From Selaginella moellendorffii (lineage: Eukaryota > Streptophyta > Lycopodiopsida > Selaginellales > Selaginellaceae), in contig NW_003314268.1 in the NCBI RefSeq assembly GCF_000143415.4, positions 1,216,317-1,280,316 of the forward strand: DNA of 64,000 nt. Direction: 5' to 3'. How positions within the stretch are numbered: position 1 is the first letter of the stretch; each line of letters opens with the position of its first letter. The translations under genes and the position numbers were made by a program. Of the stretch, positions 1 through 11,844 are shown piece by piece. The notes under the pieces were generated by a model, which was given only the letters and a program-made list of their open reading frames with translations, was not told the origin of the DNA and searched no databases.

Positions 1-2238
1 GGTGGAGTTGTGGAGCTGGTAGCAATGGCACTATATGGGCTTGAGCATGTCTTGTAGTTGGTGTTGGTGGTAGTGTTCCAGATTGGACAACACCGTGGGC
101 ATGAGGTGTCTGGACTTGCTCATTTCAGACACTCAGGCTGCTGCTTTCCAGGGAAGGCAAGGAGAACAAAACGTGCTAGAGGTTTTGAATATGTTGCAGT
201 GTTTGCAATGTTAGGCAACACTCTACTTGCTCAAATGTAGTCAGAAGTTCTGGGTGGGATGCTATTGGAGTTGATATCCCTACTGTGGAGCTTGGAAAAT
301 CAAGCGGTTGGCATGTGCCTCACAAGACTATTATCTATACCAATTGTGGAACATCAAGTGCTTGGGTGCATACTCACGAGGCATTTCTTGCATAGTGTCT
401 ACTACTATTGAGGCATGCGAGGTTCTTGCTTCAAGCCTAGAAACCATAAGGGATTGGTTATGCAAACTTGATCAAGGAGAAGTTACTTACCATCATAGCT
501 GTGGCACTCTTGTTTGGGCAGTGGTCCTACAATTGGGGGAGTGTGCGCTAGAAGCCTTGCCTCTAGTTAAATCATGTGAATCAATTAGAAAAATGAATAA
601 ACCATTGACAAAATCATATAAAGCGTTGTCATAAAACATATCTAAGGCACATTTACTATGGGTGGGACTTGGTGTAAACCCTAATCCAAAACATGGCAAC
701 CCTAAAATTGAGGAAATCAAGAATTGAATTTAAATTTTAAATTTACACTAAAGAACACTCAATTTTCTCTGAGTATGGCCAAATACAATTTTTCCAAAGC
801 TCATCACTTCAATAGTGTTGCTGTAGGCAAGGCACTTTCAATGTTAAATGGTAGATCTACACCTGCAACATCAACCATTGCACACTCCATTGTTAGATCT
901 AATGAAATAGATATTTTTTGTCTAAGTTGAGTCCCTCCTGATACATAAAAAATGCCTCATTTCAAACAGTGCCGAGAGCTTGTAAAGTAGCCAAGAGAAA
1001 TGGTCCAAGTATGTCTTTAATATCTTTTCCACCAACAGCCAGCATAATCCTACAAAAGCACAATTTATGAAGAATTCTATAATATTACCAAAATTCTTAC
1101 CCAAGCTCTTGTTCCATTGGTTGAAATAAATTTGTAGAAACATGAGGTGGTCTGAAATAATCACCATATCGATACGGACAGACCTAATAAAGGTTCCAGG
1201 TTGCAACCCAGTGTGAAATATCCTTTTTGAGGTACAAAGCAAAGACACAATGTAAACTCTAGTTGTGCCATGAATTAGATACATTAAGGATTTTTATGTT
1301 TTCCATGGACTTAAAAAAGTGCTTATAAAACCACACCACATGCTCAAAGAGCTCTCTCCACGAATATTCTATGCACTGCAAAACAAAATCGATTTAGTCC
1401 TTATTTGGACAAACTCTAACATTATGAGTACCTGGTTATGATACCCCACATATGAAGCTCCTAACTACAAGACCCTAATAGGAGACTATATCCTTTTCAA
1501 CCTCAATGTGATCTAGAGCATTGTCTCTCCTAGGCCTTCCAAATTGATAAATAGCCTATGCATATGTGTTGAATATTACATGGGATTCTTTGGAGGCAAC
1601 TAGCTCACAAGCTACAATATAATGAGTTGCCCTACAAATAATGGCATGTATATAAAAATTAAATAAACCTCTGGGAGAGCATCATTGTCACTATCCACAT
1701 CTAAACCACAGCCTGAATTACTAAAATTGGATGGAAGGCCATCCACCTTTTCTTCCTCCATGTCTTCCAGTAAACCTAGAAAAAAAAGTTTAAGTGATAT
1801 AAATTTGAAATAAACTAAGGGAATTATACTCATAGCAAGAACTTTGAAGTCCATAGAGAGCAATTTAGTAATAAATTAAAGCCACTTCCAACACTACCCA
1901 CAAAAATATTTGAAACCAATCACTAGCAAACCAAATTACCTTTTACATTTAATGCCAAGAAACATGCCAAATAACATAGCACTAGGGCACTAAGGCAAGG
2001 AAGCATCTCTTAAACCTTATGTCATAATAAATCCAATGATATGTGGCATCTATGTATAGCACAATGTTCATATTATAGGGACATTATCAACCCATCGAAT
2101 TGCAATGGAATTGATATTTAATGCTAAACCAATAGAAAACTGCCATATGGACACTATATTGCATTAACATCCACCCTTTTACAAATTGCACACTATAGAG
2201 AATTGTGCTAATGAAAAAACTCTATGGTTTTTCTGTGG
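1..2238. other. AT-rich region without a recognisable gene
   Basis: I see no coding signal that I can assign on either strand; open frames are short and low in complexity. Near 2120-2200 there is a stretch resembling 23245-23310 (a shared block reading CCACCCTTTTA followed by AATTGCACAC). This suggests that both flanks of the MSH2 relics carry the same dispersed repeat or ancestral flank. Confidence 0.6.
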
Positions 2239-2690
2239 CAGTGGTGTTATACATATGGGGTGGCGGCTTTGCAGCAGTCCAGCACAACGGTGTTGGGGCA
2301 ATCTGTGAGTACATAGTGGATGTGACTAGAGCACCAACTCTATTTGCAACGCACTTCCACGAGCTCACCATTTCTATCATCAAGGTCCATGGTCCCAGCA
2401 GACGTCCTCCTGTAGGAATCTCCAACTTTCACATGAGTGCGCACATAGATCCCAGTTCCCGAAAGCTCACAATACAAGGTACTCGCATATTTTCTTTCTA
2501 ATGATCTGGTCCGTGAGTTTGTTTCCATGGTCCGTGCGACCAGAGCTTCTGCATACACGTCGTGGAATTCACTTGATTTCCAGAATGCGTCGCCAAGTAA
2601 AAGGCTGCGGAGCTCGAAGACTTCTCGCCACAGGCGATTCTGGGAGATGATTTTCAAGGCTTTGGATTTCTTTGTTATTTAAAAAATTGT
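2239..2690 (+). pseudogene. MSH2 mismatch-repair gene relic A (C-terminal ATPase part)
   Basis: The plus strand reads pieces of the MutS homologue MSH2: an AICEYIV block, the APTLFATHFHELT segment of the ATPase domain, the VGISNFHMSAHID block and SSRKLT. A frame change then leads to CDQSFCIHVVEF, a stop, and FPECVA followed by KAAELEDFS. In MSH2 these blocks are consecutive and lie near the end of the protein. Here they are interrupted by stops and frameshifts, and the Walker A part is absent, so this is a dead fragment. It ends about 120 bp before the P450 start codon. Two further MSH2 C-terminal relics occur in the palindrome arms. Confidence 0.75.
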
Positions 2691-2811
2691 CGCAGCTTGG
2701 ATTTTTTAAGAGTTTAGAAGAAATTTCAAAGATGCCAAGCTTAAAAGTCAAAGGTCGGACATCACATTGGATCCAGCGCACGGCTCTACAATTTAGGGGC
2801 AGAAAGTAGGA

Positions 2812-4346
2812 ATGTTTTGGGCGGTGCATATAGTGGTCTTCCTCCTCACTGCTTTCATCCTCAAGCAATGGCTCTCCAGCATATCTCTCAATCTTCCGCC
2901 AGGCCCCAGAGGATTACCTCTCGTCGGCCACTTCCATCTCCTGGCCATGGGCAAGCTCCCACACATCGCACTCCAGCAGCTCTCCAAGAGATTTGGACCC
3001 CTCTTTCACTTGCGCCTGGGATCTGTCCCTGTGTTCGTGGTTTCCAGTCCAGAAATGGCCAAGGAGTTTCTCAAGAACCACGACACGGAATTCGCCTATA
3101 GGCCTCGGAACAACGTGGTCTCCATAGTCGTGGATAGCAGGAGCATGTCTTTCTCGCCATATGGAGACTACTGGAAGAAGCTGAGGAAGCTCTGCGCCAC
3201 GGAGATATTCACGGCCAAAAGGATGAGTATGAACACGCAGATCATCCGGGACGAGCTGTGGGAGCTCAGTGGTGAGCTATTGAGAGCTTCTAAGGCTGGC
3301 CAAGTTGTTGGAGTGAGACCACACTTGAGGGCGCTCAGCTTCAACGTCATGACTCGCATTCTGATGAAGAAGACGTACTTTGGATCCAAGGCCTCGGGCG
3401 ATCCCGCTATTGCGGCGGAGGCCTCGAATTTCATAGCGATGATTGATGAGATCCTCGAGGTGGGAGCGGCTTTCTCGATCACTGACTATTTCCCCTACTT
3501 GAGCTGGCTCGACTTGGTTGCCCGCCGTGCAAAGGTGGCCGGGGATAAAATGAATGGCTTCTTGCAAAAGGTTTTGGACGAGCAGCGCCCCGGTGAGGTT
3601 CCCGATTTCGTGGAGGTCACAAGGTCTCACATTGGAAACGATGTGGTCAGTCTCAGAGCTCTCCTCATGGTAAGTTGCAAATCTGTGGAACTTACTTGAT
3701 TGTTCTGTGATCTTGATAGGATCTACTTCTTGGTGGATCTGAAACAGCATCCACTGTGACAGAGTGGGCTCTGGCGGAACTTCTTCACCACCCAGATTGG
3801 ATGGTCAAAGCTCAGCAAGAGATTGAGAGTGTTGTTGGACGCACACGCATGGTCGAAGAGGGAGACATATCCAAGCTCGAGGTTTTGAATGCCATCATCA
3901 AGGAAAGCTTTCGTCTCCATCCTCCCGTTTCTTTGCTCATACCACATGCATCGGTCGAGGCTCAGAATGTTGCAGGCTATGACATCCCCAAGAATGCAAT
4001 GCTTATTGTGAATGTCTACGCGATTGGCAGAGACCCTCGAGTTTGGAGTGATCCTCTGGAGTTTCAGCCCCAGCGATTCATTGGCAGCAGCATCGGTGTC
4101 AATGGCCAAGACTTTGAGCTGCTTCCATTTGGATCTGGAAAGAGGGCTTGCCCCGGGCTTCATCTGGGTCTTAGAAACGTCCAGCTCGTTCTTTCTAATC
4201 TTCTCCATGGATTCGAGTGGAAATTTCCTGGAAGCCCAAAAGATCAAACTATGGATGAAGCTATGGGAAACATAAGCTTCATGGCACACACTCTCAAAGC
4301 CAAAATCACTCCCAGGCTCAACGAAAGTCTTTACAGGTTGACTTAG
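2812..4346 (+). CDS. Cytochrome P450, plant A-type (CYP71 clan), 494 aa, two exons
   Basis: Exons 2812-3669 and 3720-4346, joined in phase 0 by a 50-bp GT-AG intron (3670-3719), encode a full-length microsomal P450. Residues 3-20 form an N-terminal membrane anchor, followed by the proline hinge PPGP (29-32). The oxygen-binding I-helix motif is GGSETAS (291-297). The K-helix ExxR is ESFR (348-351), the PERF region reads PQRF (403-406), and the heme loop is FGSGKRACPG with the axial thiolate at Cys430. The intron just before the I-helix is the usual position for CYP71-clan genes. It probably hydroxylates a small phenolic or terpenoid on the ER with a P450 reductase; the substrate cannot be read from sequence. 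All key motifs are present and I see no break. Confidence 0.93.
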
Positions 4347-4696
4347 GATCATTTGATAATATATTATATAACTCAAGATCATAGAATCAATTAGTCTCAT
4401 ACAATCTTCAAACCAAAATTTAATCATGTAGTACTTACAGATAACATTTAATGTTTGTCTCAACGATCTTGGGCAAATGCAACTGGACTAGCAAATCCTC
4501 TTGTTCAAGAAAAAGTCTGGAAACTTTTAAAGTTAGCAAGATGTGCCAAGCCCTTCACATTTTCCAGACCATAAATAGTGTCTGAAAATCTCACCTAATG
4601 TCTCAAATTTTGCTATGGCTAGAAGCTTAATGTCAACACTATAAACTTCATGTAGTATAATGACTCTAAACTACTTACAAAGTGGAGGACAACCAT
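4347..4696. other. 3' flank of the P450 gene, nothing recognised
   Basis: AT-rich sequence between the P450 stop codon and the edge of the palindrome arm. No gene, repeat or RNA signal recognised. Confidence 0.5.
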
Positions 4697-4834
4697 GGAG
4701 GCATCAGCGAGGACGTAGCAGCAGCAATGATTGTGAGCGGGTTCTGTCGTGAAGTTGTGGACCAGTTTGTTGGAGAGTTTGAGAGGGAGCTTCCCGAGCT
4801 TCTCAGGATGAAGCTCAAGGGCTCCGTTGGTTAG
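4697..4834 (+). pseudogene. SufB 3'-end fragment (last 45 codons)
   Basis: The frame reads from [16 protein letters not shown] to LKGSVG and a TAG stop, nearly identical to the last exon of the intact SufB gene at 28607-30242. It starts abruptly in mid-exon at the edge of the palindrome arm, without promoter or upstream exons, so it is a duplicated tail and not a gene. Confidence 0.9.
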
Positions 4835-5165
4835 AAGAGAGAGAATGAGCGAAGTCATCAAAGAATTGTGTTGATGAATTTGCTTTAAAGCTCAAGGTTA
4901 GATTGTTTTAGTTGAGCCTTAAGTGGACGCTGTACAGTGTGTATAAGTGGCATTAGTGCTATTTGAGCCACGAGAAGCCCTGACAAAAACTATACTTTAG
5001 AGTGATTCTACTATATTGCAATTGGCTGGTTTAATGTTTCTAGTTTCTAGATTGCTGGGGTTTCAGAGCAATTTGTATGCGTTTGTTGCACCAAAAATCT
5101 CTAGGATAGCACGAAATCAAGTACTTGAGAGCCAGCCTTTTGTCTTTATTTTAACATTAACGATG

Positions 5166-5210
<45 letters not shown>

Positions 5211-5253
5211 ATATGTATGTATGTATGTATGTATATGTGTATGTATATATACT
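5166..5253. repeat. Compound TA/TG/TATG microsatellite
   Basis: Runs of TA, then TG, then TATG units. The matching place in the right arm (about 28243-28265) has only a short TG/TA run, so the tract expanded here after duplication or contracted there. Confidence 0.9.
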
Positions 5254-5259
5254 TAATAT

Positions 5260-8213
5260 CGATGTCTTGCCAAAATGCTTGCATGACACTCTTGGAAGGT
5301 CTCCTTGCATAAGTTGTGGCTTGAACTGAGAACTATAAGACCCTTTTGCCATAATAAATTCTCATGATACATTAGCTTCTCATGCGTATAGTCAGGATTA
5401 TCACAAAACTGTTGCCAAATATCCGAAAGCATCGGATCCAGCAAGTAGCCTTCGTGAATCTTATCAACATACACTGCTTGCTTCAGTACGTTCAAATCAT
5501 CGTGAACCTAAACCCTAACACATCAGGAAGGATGTGCTTTTCCCTGTAGTGAAATCCAATGCTTGCAGTTGCTCCACCCAGCACTGCTATTTCTTGGACA
5601 AATGTTGTTGCTCCAAAATAAATTTGAGGCTGTGATGGTTTGTTTGGAGCATAAACTGTCGAGGCAACAGATAATGGTGGTAGCGACCAATTGCATGAAT
5701 AACTGCTAGCATTTCCTGTTCATACACTAGTAACCTGAACTTCTGAACAGAGAAGCGACAACTATCAAAGGCCACCAATTCCTCTCCTTGGCAGAGAACT
5801 GCTCCAATTCATGCATCTGATGCATCAGTATCAACAATGAAAAGTTGCGAGAAATCTGGAAGCAAAAGTAACAGTGCACCCAGAAGTCGTTGCTTCAGCA
5901 ACTCAAATGATTCTTGGGCTACATCTGACCATTGAAAAGTAGAAGAGCGCAAAATATTGCTGAGCAGAGCCGCAATAGAGGCAAGCAATGTAAATAGTTT
6001 ACAAAGCCATAAAAAGCTCATAGTTGCTTCAAAGATTTGGGAAGTGGCCAATTTGCAACAACTTATAATTGTGATGGATCAACCCATACCTTGCCAATGT
6101 CCTACACAAAATCTAAGGTACTGAATGGTCTTCAGTCCAAAAGAACACTTGGATAACTTTGCAACCAAAGCATTGTTCTCCAATGGATAAAATCACTTCC
6201 AAGTGGTGCAAGTGTTCTGTCCAGTTCTGACTATAGATTAGTATGTCATAAAAAAGAAATTATAACGAACTGGAAGAAATACATAGCCAAGAGCTTGTTC
6301 ACGAGACTTTCAAACGTAGTAGGCACATTAGTAAGGCCAAAAGGCATTACTCTGAATTGAAACAATCCTTGGTGAGTCCTGAATGCTGTCTTGGCCTTGT
6401 CCTCATCTTGCATGGCAATATGATAGTAACCAGAATGAAGGTCAATCTTGGAAAAGAACTTGGTGCTGCCAAGTTCATTCAGAAGCTCATCTACCCTGGG
6501 AATAGAGAACCTATTCTTGACGGTTATCCTGTAATCCACCACCATGAACCATAAAAGATGTGAACAAACTATTGCTTTCCTCCACCAACCCTTCCTGTTG
6601 TAATTCCTCCACCATGGTATCAACGTTGGCTCGTCCCTCCCTACTCAGACGAATTATCAGAAAGTTAACTGTGATGGAGTGCGGTTCTAACTCAATCCGA
6701 TGTGTGATCCTAGTGACTTCACTAAAATGATTACTAATTTTCCGAGTGAAAACATGGGCATGCTGGATTGCCACTGCCTTGATATCTGCATGCATGGAGG
6801 AAGACTTTATGTCTGTCACTGCCTCCTCCACCTCAACTGATGAGAACTCTTCCCCCTTCCCACAAAGACTGGAATCGAGTTGCCTATCACTAGCAACCAA
6901 ATTCATTGCACTACCACTTTCTTTGCTGCTTTCTTCAAGTGTAGTCTTGAGCTTATTCAAGTCCCCACTCCTTTCTTCACAGTGTTGTCCTGCTTTCTTC
7001 ACACCCAGACTTGAAGCTTGAGCAAGAAACCCACTACTTTCTCCACAGTGTTGTCCTACTTTCTTCACACCCGTCTCTAGCTGCCCACATGGACCACTAC
7101 TACTTTCTTTGCAGTGTTGTCCTGCTTTCTTCACACCCAGGTCCAAAAGATGCAGCTCAGCTATCTTTTTTTCTTGAAGGTACAAAAGAAAGGAAAGTTG
7201 TTGGGCTCCTTCCAAAAAGCTCTCTACCGTCTCCAGCATACTTGCATTCGAACGGGTACGATTATTAAAAAACGCCGATTAAAACGCGCGTATAATACGG
7301 CGTTTAAAACGGCGTTTAAACACCAAGAATATTTTTAAAAACCCTAAAGAATATGCTTTCTTTTACTTAGGATTAGGGTTCATGTAAAATCAGGGTTCGA
7401 AAAAAACCGTAAAATCAGGGTTCGAAAAAAACTGAAAACCATTATACCCGTTCGAAAAAAAGCTAAACAGGTATTAAACGTTCGATACCCGTTCGAATCC
7501 GGTTGCGTTCGAATGTTCGGATGCAAGTATGGTCTCCAGCAACCCTTCGTGTCTGCCTCACATGACACTCTGGAAAGAGGCGAGTTCTCTCTCCCCATCA
7601 CGGCAGTATCTCTGGCAGTTCCCCACTAGCCTCTTGTGTGAAGAAGTAACCCGAGCTCCTTGAGCCGAGATTCCAAGGTCTGCTACTTCTCTGCTAAAAG
7701 ACACATCACTGCTATGCTCTCATACTATTGATCTGCTAACAACTGGACCAAAACTTGCATGCCCCGGATTGTAGCTATGACTTGCTGCTGGTGAAGAAGA
7801 TTCTGCTTGATCAATGCTTGCATGGTTGATTCCAATTGCTGGATTATCAATCCTTGCTCTTCCTTTTCCCCTTCTTGGTCATGCACCTGATTTGGATTGG
7901 AAACTCACTCTAGCTCCTCGTCCATTAGTGTGGTGGCCTCAATTTGCTTCTTTATTGGCCTCATGTTTACAAATTTTGCCAAAGATGCTAGAGAAGCCAT
8001 TTGCAAAGAAACCCTATTTCGCCATAGCACCCATACAAAGGGATAACTGACTCTAAGTTGGTCATGCTGATTAACTAGCTGAAAATGACATCTGCTAAGA
8101 CTCCCATAACCAAAATCCTTTTTAGGATTGCCTGCATTAGCCCCATCCTTTGCTATGATGCCAAACCCTTGCCTGGTACACCCAATATGATTGGTAGTGT
8201 TGCTTCGATACCA
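5260..8213 (-). mobile_element. Ty3-type retrotransposon B, left copy, decayed and without gag/protease
   Basis: Read on the minus strand from the primer-binding site at 8202-8213 (TGGTATCGAAGC), the copy shows a leader with the coiled-coil start of gag (8140-7580), a cysteine/lysine-rich linker with GVKKxGQHC repeats (7228-6850), reverse transcriptase (6660-6250, with the VDYR, FSKIDLHSGYYHI and FRVMPFGL blocks), and RNase H (6051-5590). Stops and frameshifts interrupt every domain. Gag and protease are deleted, the integrase is missing, and the 3' end is lost where the element abuts SufB flank. It cannot code for its own movement. Confidence 0.8.
7237..7531. mobile_element. hAT-like MITE, 295 bp, with 8-bp target-site duplication
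   Basis: Terminal inverted repeats CATACTTGCATTCGAAC and GTTCGGATGCAAGTATG differ at one position. The element is flanked by identical 8-bp copies GTCTCCAG at 7229-7236 and 7532-7539. The corresponding right-arm site (about 26205-26225) is uninterrupted, an empty site proving insertion. Eight-base duplications point to the hAT superfamily. The interior has no coding capacity; it holds repeated CAGGGTTCGAAAAAAAC units and telomere-like AGGATTAGGGTT. Confidence 0.88.
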
Positions 8214-8214
8214 C

Positions 8215-8400
8215 TGTTTAGATCTGCCCAGATCTCCTAGTAGGAATCACTAATATATTCCATGGAAGAGAAATACAGAGGAGGAAAAGAGAGAAATTGG
8301 AAGAGGAGAGAAGAGAAAATAGAACCCAAAAATATAACCTACCTTCCATACCAATTTCTCCCTCCTTTAATGAGGAATCCTTGCCGTACCGTGCTCACCA
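8215..8400 (-). repeat. 5' LTR of retrotransposon B (left copy)
   Basis: On the minus strand this 180-bp block starts TGGTGAGCACGG or TGAGCACGG and ends CTAAACA, one base before the primer-binding site. Its right-arm twin is 23839-24019. No 3' LTR exists in either arm. The exact start is uncertain by three bases. Confidence 0.65.
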
Positions 8401-8413
8401 AGCTTAAATTGTC

Positions 8414-8745
8414 CAGGTCAAAACTGTCCAAGGAAGCAATGAGAACACTTCCTAACAACAAGGCTGTGTGTGTTTTCTTTTCAAGGTTCCATGTGGCTGC
8501 TTTGGCACACACATCGTGGAATTTGCTCAATTTCCAGAATGTTTTGTCGCACTTGCCAAGCAAAAGGCTCAAAAACTTATTGCCACAAGTAATTCTGGAG
8601 GATAGGGATAAAGGTTGGAAATTCCTTAAGGGCTTTGCTGCATTGCTGCTGGATTAGATGAGCCATGAATATGCCTTGAAGAAGGTCTAGGATCTCAATG
8701 CTGAGTTCTTGGACAATCTTCCTGTCATTGATATGATTTTAAATT
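8414..8745 (+). pseudogene. MSH2 C-terminal relic B
   Basis: One frame reads HIVEFAQFPECFVALAKQKA and then KL, the conserved block after the MSH2 ATPase domain. Another frame reads FLKGFAALLLD, a stop, MSHEYALKKV, and ends LDNLPVI, matching the helical C-terminus of MSH2. Frames change between blocks and contain stops. It lies directly upstream of the LTR of element B in opposite orientation, so the retroelement probably landed in or beside an already dead MSH2 copy. Confidence 0.72.
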
Positions 8746-8781
8746 TCTTTCCTATTCCCATATAATTGCTGTACAATGTTG

Positions 8782-9168
8782 TAACTGCTGTGTTGCTGTA
8801 CAAAGTTGTGTACAACTTCAGTCCATGTTATCCTATGTGGGAAAAGTTTCTTCCAGCAATGGAAAAATGTCCTCTTCATCCACAGTTTTCTTCTTCATTA
8901 TTCTCATCTTGGTTTGGTTCTTGTGTGGCTGGCCTCAGGAGAAATGGCTCTATCACCAAGGGATCATTATTTGTAATCAAGGCATTTGTAGGAGCTACAA
9001 CTGTAAGGACCACAACATATATTTATGAAGAGAGAATTTAAAAAAAATAATGACTTACGTTCACAAACATCCTTCTCCTCGAGTGCTTGGGCCTAATTTT
9101 AATAACTTAGCCAATGTTTGTCAATAAGATGCTCCATAACATCGTATAAGTAGATTACTATTGCTCGG
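8782..9168. other. Spacer between palindrome arm and chromovirus, nothing recognised
   Basis: Unique AT-rich sequence with no assignable gene. The five bases before the LTR (9164-9168, CTCGG) would be the target duplication of the chromovirus, but its 3' end is lost so it cannot be confirmed. Confidence 0.5.
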
Positions 9169-10330
9169 TGTAAGGAACCGACTCCCCGAGCTGTCGTAAG
9201 CTAAAAGATCCCCGAAAGCATGACCGAAATGACAAAGAGTTCATCGAATGGGACCGAGTCGAAGATCGAGTCCAAGACCGACTCTGAGACCGAGTTCGAG
9301 ATAGAGTCTGGGATCGAGCCGAGGCCGAATTGGAGACCGAGTTCAAGACCGAGTTCGAGACTGAGTTCGAGACAGAGTCCAAGATCCAAATCGGGTTCGA
9401 GACCAAGTCTGAGGTTGAGTCCGAAGTCGAGTCTGAGATCGGATCCAAGATTGAGTTCGAGATCGAGTCCGAGACCGAGTCCGAAGTCGGGTCCGAGATC
9501 GAGTCCGAGATCAAATCTGAGCCTAAGTCCAAATACTAATACAGGTCAAGGGGTGAAAGCCCAAAACATGCGTCTCCTGGGGGGGGGAGGGGGGGGGGCT
9601 GTAGAGGGTTCCAAAAGTATAGTAGGGATAGTGAGGTCCAGGAACTAGTCTTGAAGGAACTCTTTAGTGGTGCTTCCAAACTGACTTGAGGTTGAGACTG
9701 GGGCCGAGGGGCCTTGAGTGGGAGTGAGCATGGGCTTGGATGGTGCCAGAGGGGCCACCCAGGGAAGTGTTCAAGAGCAGCTCCCACTCTTGAAAGGGAA
9801 ACCGACTGCGGTGCTCCCGACTCATGTGGAGTGGTGCCCCACATGAGTACCTTGTGGCTCTTTGGTCCTTGCCCTTTCTAGGGGCTTGGGCCTTCCCTTC
9901 GGGATGGAAGTGAGGGGTAGAGGTACCCATACTGGGCTGTTAGGCCACGATGTTTCGCCCCGATGTCCCAAAGCAAGTGTTGCACCCAAGGCTTGGGATT
10001 TAGAGGGTCCCATGATCAAGTTTTGTTGTACCAAGGTGTTAGGAACCTAGAGGCTTGGTGTGCTTGGCTACTTATGCCTATGGGGAGTGTAGCCAAACCT
10101 TAAGTCCAATCTAACCTGGGGAGGGGGATTGGGAGAGAATTGGGAATCCGTAGATGGATGGCTAACACTCCATTGCTCGTGCAATGAGTAGTTGAAACCA
10201 AGTAGGACAAAGTAGAGGCTGGTACAATAGGCGGGAACTTTGGTGAGGGAACTTAGCATAAGCCAAGGCAGTGTTGGTCGGATAGACGAGGTAAGCTGGC
10301 AAATTGGAAAGGAAAAATTTGTGGCTTACA
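9169..10330 (+). repeat. 5' LTR of chromovirus copy 1, with GAGTCCGAGA-type tandem repeats
   Basis: Starts TGTAAGGAACCGAC and ends GTGGCTTACA, three bases before the primer-binding site. 9210-9535 is a degenerate tandem array of GAGTCCGAGAYCGA units. Around 9579-9598 lie two runs of nine to ten G separated by an A. The same architecture (tandem array, GGGTGAAAGCCCAAA, AAAAGTATAGTAGG) recurs in copy 2 and, with different ends, in the LARD LTRs. Confidence 0.88.
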
Positions 10331-10389
10331 ATTTGGTATCGGAGCCTTTTCCTCAGTTCTAGCGAAGGATAGAGGTGGATTGCTCGGAG

Positions 10390-11844
10390 ATGGCAAAGGC
10401 AGGGCGTAAGCGAACCCAGGTGGAGACGGAACCTCTGCCAAAGCTGGAGCCTCCGGTCGAACAAGAGGCTATGGATGAGGAATCCTTGCATGAGGAGGAC
10501 TCTAGTGAGGAAACTTCCAAACATGAGTCCGGTGGCGAGGTTCGGTCGTCTAAGGCTCGATTGGACGTTCTAGAAGGACAATTGGCGCAGACCAATGCCC
10601 TGCTAGAGACTCTCGTACGCAAGCTAAAGCGTGACGAGAAGCGGAAGAAAAAGCGAAAGACTGCGGATGCTGGTAGCGCAAAAGGTGCGGACCCTTCGGC
10701 AGGGACTGAGGCAAAACTAGACAAGGTCGAACAGACCGAAGTGGAATCAATCCCTCAGGCAATTCCCAAGTACAAACCAAAGCCCCCACCGGTCTTCAAG
10801 GGAGTGAACAACTATAAGGTGGTGGAGGATTGATTTTACGATATGGAGGACTACTTCCGAGCATTGCGGTTACCAAGCTCGGAGAAGGTCCCATGTGCAA
10901 AACCATATTTGGCAGATAATGCCAAGTCTTGGTGGAGAATGACAGAGGCCAACGAAGGACCTGTGGCCACTTGGGAAATGATGAAGGCGAGGATCCGCGC
11001 GACTTATGTTCCTCCGAATGCTACTCTGCATCTAAGGGACAAGCTGAGTAGGCTGAAGCAGACCGGAACCATTCAGGAGTATGTGAATGGGTTTATGGCA
11101 AAGAGGATACTTGTCACGGACATGGGGGATATGGATGCATTCCATGCCTTCATATCAGGTTTGCAAACCTAGGCTCGCAGTGAGGTGATGCGGTGGAACC
11201 CAACCAACTACAAGGAAGCATTGGATGCGACCATCAAGGTGCATTTCAACGATAACCTACAAAAGGGGAACACAACGGGGTCGGGATCCACGTTTAGCAA
11301 AGGGGCCAAACCAAGGGGAACGTATAGCAGGGGGAAATTCAAGAAGAGTTTCTCTAAGAATGAGTCCTCGGGGTTCCGGAAAGGCAAATCCAATGGCCAG
11401 CGAGCGAGTACGTGGGGGAGTCAAGCGAAAAGAGACAAACCCATGGATAAGAAGGTCAAGTCATATAGCAGCGTGGGAAACAACGTATGCTACAACTGCG
11501 GTGAAGCGGGACACTTTTCGAGGGAATGTCCCTACCCGAAGAAGGCCAGAGCCAATATGGCCATCAAGTCGGGTGAAGTCCAAACTGAGGTATGTGATCC
11601 AGTCCCTAACTCAAAGTTACTCATTACACGAGCAACTTTGGTAGAGAGTCGTTCGCGACATCTACTAGCCCTCCGAGGGAAGCTCGGAGGTAGCTTTGTT
11701 AAAATCCTTATTGACACGGGTGCTTCGGATAATTTTGTGGCTGCAGACATAGTCCGGCAAGCCGGACTAACGGTGCAGCGGCTAGGCGAACTAAGGACTA
11801 TAGAGTTTGTTCAAGGTAGCCAAAGGACCGATGAGGTACTTTGA
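10390..11844 (+). pseudogene. gag-protease region of chromovirus copy 1
   Basis: The gag frame shows an acidic/lysine-rich N-terminus and the capsid-like block from EDYFRALRLP to YKEALDATIKVH. It then has a basic linker and a CCHC zinc knuckle CYNCGEAGHFSREC (11488-11529). The aspartic protease catalytic motif is IDTGAS at 11710-11727. Stops at 10831 (TGA) and 11170 (TAG) both fall where the family has tryptophan: copy 2 has TAG at the first site and TGG at the second. The breaks therefore look like G-to-A decay. Confidence 0.82.

Larger units (their letters stand above)
4697..8781. repeat. Left arm of a large imperfect palindrome
   Basis: This segment is the reverse complement of 23488-28743. 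Shared landmarks are the SufB tail, SufB 3' flank with a TA/TG microsatellite, retrotransposon RNase H, reverse transcriptase, linker and leader, LTR, and MSH2 relic. Compared with the right arm it lacks about 1.7 kb (gag and protease; junction near 7557-7562), has gained a MITE (7237-7531), and has a much longer microsatellite. The outer end lies inside SufB coding sequence, so the left arm is probably the derived copy and the right arm, attached to intact SufB, the donor. The age is unknown, but substitutions are scattered along the arm. Confidence 0.85.

Noticed and set aside
1-930. Possible genes in the first kilobase
   Set aside because: No domain, no consistent exon signals, and frames of 60-108 codons only.
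5016-5312. Open frame with Tyr-Ile-Tyr and Val-Cys runs (both strands)
   Set aside because: Translation of the TA/TG microsatellite.
10334-10345. tRNA genes at TGGTATCRGAGC sites (also 24021, 52457, 55940, 21074, 60091)
   Set aside because: These match only the 3' end of initiator tRNA and sit next to LTR ends; there is no cloverleaf around them. They are primer-binding sites.
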